A stretch of DNA of 64,000 nt, taken from positions 310,001-374,000 of the forward strand of contig NZ_JACLZJ010000003.1 of the NCBI RefSeq assembly GCF_014253075.1. The letters run 5' to 3'. Shown piece by piece: positions 60,238 to 64,000 of the stretch; within the stretch, counting starts at the first letter, position 1; every line of letters starts with the position of its first letter. The position numbers and the translations under genes were made by a program. Under the pieces are notes generated by a model that saw only the letters and a list, made by a program, of their open reading frames with translations, made no database searches and was not told where the DNA came from. The stretch is from Ochrobactrum sp. CM-21-5. GTDB lineage: Bacteria > Pseudomonadota > Alphaproteobacteria > Rhizobiales > Rhizobiaceae.

Positions 60238-63200
60238 TCAGTGTTGCGGCTGTGTCTGCACCGACGATTCATCGTCATTAGGCTGCGGCTCTCTGATGCG
60301 GAACCAGGCCACATAAAGAGCTGGTAGAAAGAGCAAGGTAATCGCCGTTCCGGCAATGATACCCCCCATCATGGCGTAAGCCATCGGCCCCCAGAACACT
60401 TCACGCGCAATGGGGATCAGCGCGAGGCTGGCTGCTGCCGCCGTTAGCGCGATGGGCCGCATACGGTGCTGGCTTGCCGTCACCACTGCATTCCATGGCT
60501 TCATACCCTCGGTGATATGCTCTTCTATCTGCACAATGAGAATAACCGAGTTTCGGATCAGAATACCGATCAGCGCCAGCACGCCGAGAATGGCGACAAA
60601 ACCAAGCGGCTTGCCGCTTGGCAGCAATGCCGCCACCACCCCGATAAGTCCGAGCGGCGCCACAGCGACCACAAGAAACAAGCGCTGAAAGCTTTGCAGC
60701 TGAAGCATCAGCACCGTCGCCATAACGAAAAGCATCAGCGGCACCACCGCCGCAATCGGCCCCTGGCTTTTGCCGCTTTCCTCCACCGTACCGGCGATCT
60801 TGATGGAATAACCGGCAGGCAGCTTGTCGGCAAAAGCCTTTACTGCCGGCTCTAGCCCCTTGACGATCGTATCGGGCATCGTCCCGTCAATAATACCGGC
60901 CCCGACCGTAATAGTCGGAATACGGGATCGGCGGTAAACAACAGGCTGCTCCAGCTCGTAGCGGAAATTGGCGATCGCCGCGAGCGGAACCGAAGTGCCG
61001 TTACCGGTCGCGATCTGAAGACTTTGCAGCGTGTCGATGGATTCGCGCTCATGCCGTTGTGCCCGCACAACCACATCAATCAGATATATGGAATCGCGCA
61101 CCTGCGTGATCGTGATCCCGCCCACAACACCATTCAGTGTCGTGGCAATGTCCTTCGACGAAATGCCAAGTTTACGGGCTTTGTCCTGCATGACATCGAC
61201 GCGGATGACTCTGCCCGGCTCATTCCAGTTGTAATTGACCACACCAAGCCGCTGGTCAGCGCTCATAATGCCTGCAAAATCCTGGGCTATACTGCGAAGC
61301 TTCTGGATTTCAGGGCCCGAGATTCGATACTGGACAGGACGCCCAACCGGCGGTCCAAGTTCGAGAAACTTCACGTAAACGTCCGTGCCAACATAGTCCT
61401 TGCGGAATACCTCGTCGAATTTTGCTTTCAGCCGATTTCGCGCTTCAACATCCTTGGCGACGATAACCATCTGACCAAAATAGGGATTGGCTGGCTGCAC
61501 ATCGAAAGACAGCACGAAACGGATCGCCCCCTGTCCGATATAGGTGCTCCAGTGGTCAACATCAGGATTGTCCCTGAGCACTGTTTCTTCGAAACGTTCC
61601 ATCTGCGCCTTGGTATCGGCAATGGAACTGTTTTGAGGCAGCGTCCAGTCGAGCACGAGTTCAGGACGATCAGATTGAGGAAAGAACTGCTGTTCGATGA
61701 ACCGCATACCAAACACGGAAATACCGAACAGGATGATGGTGGTTACGATCGTTATCCAGCGATAGCGCATGGCAGCCTGCAACACCGTCGAAAATGTCTC
61801 GAACACACGCCCGCGCTTTTCCGCATGCGCCTTCATTTTCTTCGGCAGGAAGGTGACGCCCAAAAGCGGAGCAAATAGAACCGCCACCACCCACGAGACC
61901 AAAAGCGAGACAGCGATCACCACGAACAGCGTGAATGTATATTCGCCGGCCTGACTAGTGTTGAGGCCTATCGGAATAAACCCGGCTATCGTCACCAGCG
62001 TACCGGTCAGCATGGGAAAGGCGGTATGAGAGTACACATAGGTCGCGGCCTTGTTGATCGGGTCGCCTTGCTCAAGTCGCGCAACCATCATTTCCACCGC
62101 GATCATCGCATCATCGACCAAAAGGCCAAGAGCAATGATAAGCGCGCCTAGGGACACGCGCTGAAGCGAAATATCCATGAGCGACATGGAAAGAAACGTG
62201 ATGGCCAGAACCAGAGGGATCGACAGCGACACCACAAAGCCCGCACGAAGACCGAGGCTGACGAAACTCACCGCAAGAACGATGATGACGGCCTCAAACA
62301 ACGCGCTCGTAAAGCCTGAAACGGCGTCCTGAACCACCTGCGGCTGGTCCGCAACCTTGAAGACATTGACCCCAACCGGCAGTTCCGCCGTGACCTGCTT
62401 CATCATTTTGTCCAGCGCCGCGCCAAAATCGAGCAAATTGCCATTCGGTTTCATACCGATACCAAGGCCAATTGCGTTCTGGCCGTTGACCCGAAAAATC
62501 GACGCTGGCGGATCGACATAGTCGCGCGTGATCGTCGCCACGTCGGACAGACGGAAAAAGCGGTCGTTCACACGCAAATTGACCGCGCGCAAATCGGCTT
62601 CGGACGTAAACTGACCGCTCACACGCACACTCACGCGTTCCGGTCCAGCCTGAACGACGCCGGACGGCGTGATGGCATTCTGGTCTTGCAAAGCCTTCAG
62701 GATCGCCTGCTGGTCCAGCCCCAGCGCCGCAACCTGACGTGTAGAGAATTCCAGATAGATCGCCTCATCCTGAGCGCCAATCAGTTCCACCTTGCCTGCA
62801 TTGGGAATGGTCAGAATTTTCGTCCGCACATCCTCGGCATAATCGCGCAGCTGCCGCATCGATAGCCCATCTGCCGTGAATGCATAGATGTTACCGAAGA
62901 CATCGCCGAACTTGTCGTTGTAATAGGGGCCGTAAACTCCGTCCGGCAATTCCGGCTTGATGTCATCGAGCATATGCCGCACTTCGGTCCAAGCCTTCGT
63001 GACCTGCTCCTCGCGCACCGTATCCTTGAGGAACACGAAAACGATCGACTTGCCGGGAGTCGTCACGCTGCGCGTATAATCAAGCGTATCGAGCTCCTCG
63101 AGCTTCTTCTCAAGCCGGTCCGTAACCTGATTGAGTGTTTCACTGATGGAAGCGCCAGGCCAGTTGGCTTGCACGACCATCGTTTTCACTGTAAAATCCG

Positions 63201-63324
63201 GGTCTTCTTCACGACCAAGGTCCAGGTAGGAAACGAACCCGGCAACAAGGAAGACAAGCATGAAATACCAGACGAGCGACCGGTGATTCAAAGCCCAGTC
63301 AGATAGATTGAACCCCTTTTTCAC
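60238..63324 (-). CDS. RND family efflux permease (AcrB/HAE1-like)
   Basis: The 1028-aa inner-membrane pump opens with LSDWALNHRSLVWYFMLVFLV and VQANWPGASISETLNQV. TM4 contains SLGALIIALGLLVDDAMIAVEMMVAR, the conserved Asp pair of the proton relay. PTITVGAGIIDGTMPD and RNSVILIVQIEEHITEGMKPWNAVVTA support the HAE family. It overlaps the adaptor gene by 4 bp. No outer-membrane TolC-type gene follows within the window. Substrate range unknown: drugs, bile salts or metals are all possible, and a heavy-metal DXXXXXD pattern is not seen. Confidence 0.93.
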   Translation of the reverse strand: MKKGFNLSDWALNHRSLVWYFMLVFLVAGFVSYLDLGREEDPDFTVKTMVVQANWPGASISETLNQVTDRLEKKLEELDTLDYTRSVTTPGKSIVFVFLKDTVREEQVTKAWTEVRHMLDDIKPELPDGVYGPYYNDKFGDVFGNIYAFTADGLSMRQLRDYAEDVRTKILTIPNAGKVELIGAQDEAIYLEFSTRQVAALGLDQQAILKALQDQNAITPSGVVQAGPERVSVRVSGQFTSEADLRAVNLRVNDRFFRLSDVATITRDYVDPPASIFRVNGQNAIGLGIGMKPNGNLLDFGAALDKMMKQVTAELPVGVNVFKVADQPQVVQDAVSGFTSALFEAVIIVLAVSFVSLGLRAGFVVSLSIPLVLAITFLSMSLMDISLQRVSLGALIIALGLLVDDAMIAVEMMVARLEQGDPINKAATYVYSHTAFPMLTGTLVTIAGFIPIGLNTSQAGEYTFTLFVVIAVSLLVSWVVAVLFAPLLGVTFLPKKMKAHAEKRGRVFETFSTVLQAAMRYRWITIVTTIILFGISVFGMRFIEQQFFPQSDRPELVLDWTLPQNSSIADTKAQMERFEETVLRDNPDVDHWSTYIGQGAIRFVLSFDVQPANPYFGQMVIVAKDVEARNRLKAKFDEVFRKDYVGTDVYVKFLELGPPVGRPVQYRISGPEIQKLRSIAQDFAGIMSADQRLGVVNYNWNEPGRVIRVDVMQDKARKLGISSKDIATTLNGVVGGITITQVRDSIYLIDVVVRAQRHERESIDTLQSLQIATGNGTSVPLAAIANFRYELEQPVVYRRSRIPTITVGAGIIDGTMPDTIVKGLEPAVKAFADKLPAGYSIKIAGTVEESGKSQGPIAAVVPLMLFVMATVLMLQLQSFQRLFLVVAVAPLGLIGVVAALLPSGKPLGFVAILGVLALIGILIRNSVILIVQIEEHITEGMKPWNAVVTASQHRMRPIALTAAAASLALIPIAREVFWGPMAYAMMGGIIAGTAITLLFLPALYVAWFRIREPQPNDDESSVQTQPQH

Positions 63325-64000
63325 AGGCCGTTTCCTTTCTCGTCCAGACGGACTTTCTGTCCTTCCCTGAGCTCGTGCACACCGGCAATGGCGACATAGC
63401 TGCCCACGTCGACACCACCGGCAATGAAGTCGCCGCCCCGCCGTTCGATGAGTTCGATCTTGTGGAAACTGACCGTCTGCGTTTTCGGATCGATAACCCA
63501 GACGCCCGTCTGTCCATCCTGTTCGAGCAAGGACTGCAATGGCAGTGCGACAAGATCTTGCTCCGAAGTGGCCCGCGTCGCGCGAATGGTTGCTCCCAAT
63601 CGGAAAGCATCCTGCGGATTTTCAAGCGCGATGCGTACGCGTCTGGTACGCGTTTGCGCATCGGCCTGCGGCGCGACTTCCCGCACTGATCCGTTTCCAG
63701 TGACAGCCGAATCCGCCTGAAGCTGCACCTGAAAAGGTGTTCCTTGAACAAAATATTGCGGCATGCTGTCCGGTATATCGACAACGGCCTCCCGTATGTC
63801 TGGCCTCGCCACCGTCATAACGGGTTGCCCTGCTGAAACCACTTGTCCGACCTCGGCATTGGTTTGCGAAATAACCCCGTCAAAATCCGGGCGCAGCACG
63901 GCGTAACTGCGCTGATCCTGCGCCTTCTTCAGGCTTGCCTGTGCTTTTTCAAGTCCGGCTTCCGCACTGTCGCGTGCCTGCTTGGCTGCATCGTAATCAG
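63321..64000 (-). CDS. RND periplasmic adaptor subunit (partial, runs off window)
   Basis: Only the C-terminal ~226 residues are present. The frame is open to position 64000 and reads a coiled-coil hairpin with AKQARDSAEAGLEKAQASLKKA. It continues into the lipoyl-like VLRPDFDGVISQTNAEVGQVVSAGQPVMTVA, the beta-barrel RRVRIALENPQDAFRLGATIRA, and the membrane-proximal domain. This is a typical MFP/HlyD-type adaptor linking the RND pump to an outer-membrane channel. Its stop overlaps the pump start (ATGA). Confidence 0.9.
   Translation of the reverse strand, partial: DYDAAKQARDSAEAGLEKAQASLKKAQDQRSYAVLRPDFDGVISQTNAEVGQVVSAGQPVMTVARPDIREAVVDIPDSMPQYFVQGTPFQVQLQADSAVTGNGSVREVAPQADAQTRTRRVRIALENPQDAFRLGATIRATRATSEQDLVALPLQSLLEQDGQTGVWVIDPKTQTVSFHKIELIERRGGDFIAGGVDVGSYVAIAGVHELREGQKVRLDEKGNGL

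Noticed and set aside
1-64000. CRISPR array, prophage, IS element or integrative element
   Set aside because: No regularly spaced repeats, transposase, integrase, phage structural genes or flanking tRNA-att duplication were seen; genes and composition are uniform apart from the nolR 5' end.

Overview
The window looks like chromosome I of an Ochrobactrum-type Brucella (Brucellaceae, Alphaproteobacteria). Support comes from the ctrA / chpT / eipA / sciP cell-cycle neighbourhood, a tryptophan attenuator with a WWW leader peptide before a fused-type trpE(G), a rhizobial choXWV operon, a NolR-type regulator, GAnTC (CcrM) methylation sites and dispersed Rhizobiales palindromic repeats. Gene density is high. 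I see no prophage, insertion sequence, integrase, CRISPR array or rRNA operon. One tRNA gene (elongator Met) is present.

Layout. 1-1500: 5' end of trpE(G) with its leader and attenuator on the minus strand, a likely AbcR-like sRNA, and an Lrp regulator. 1.6-5.7 kb: MarR regulator with MFS exporter, then an Rsm22-type methyltransferase and a DUF2333 membrane protein. 6.1-9.1 kb: choline importer choXWV. 9.2-14.5 kb: dppABCDF dipeptide importer. 14.9-18.4 kb: HugZ-like haem protein, NolR-like regulator, SpoU/TrmH methyltransferase, mnmA. 18.7-24.5 kb: sciP, a small GNAT protein, a coiled-coil membrane protein, eipA, chpT, a decayed response regulator, ctrA with a GAnTC-rich promoter, and a FliJ-like gene. 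24.7-29.9 kb: AbrB-type permease, DegT aminotransferase with Gfo/Idh/MocA oxidoreductase, tRNA-Met, VOC protein, a frameshifted secreted protein, truncated haemoglobin.

30.2-37.7 kb is the most interesting region. A tight, mostly overlapping operon encodes a stand-alone carrier protein, an acyl-CoA-dehydrogenase-like flavoenzyme, a class-II-synthetase-like amino acid:[carrier protein] ligase, a DUF1839 protein and a GH2 glycosidase. A tail-to-tail gene encodes a double alpha/beta hydrolase whose second half has Cys in the nucleophile position. The ligase family is biochemically known, but I know of no assigned pathway for the whole set. It reads as a small carrier-protein route that activates, oxidises and offloads an amino acid, possibly onto or from a glycoside.

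37.8-44.5 kb: ornithine cyclodeaminase and arginase with a divergent AsnC/Lrp regulator, an Old Yellow Enzyme with an ArsR regulator, and Tex. 44.5-49.5 kb: an OafA-type acyltransferase and an iron-type ABC importer (SBP, fused permease, ATPase). 49.8-55.2 kb: lysine catabolism through pipecolate/2-oxoadipate (DadA-like oxidase, LysR, HglS, AmaB). 55.4-60.2 kb: purU, then an amino-sugar operon (GntR, two SIS proteins, nagA). 60.2-64 kb: RND efflux pump, with its adaptor running off the window end.

Gene starts were chosen by Shine-Dalgarno spacing and family length. All function calls rest on reading the translated sequence; no database search was run.
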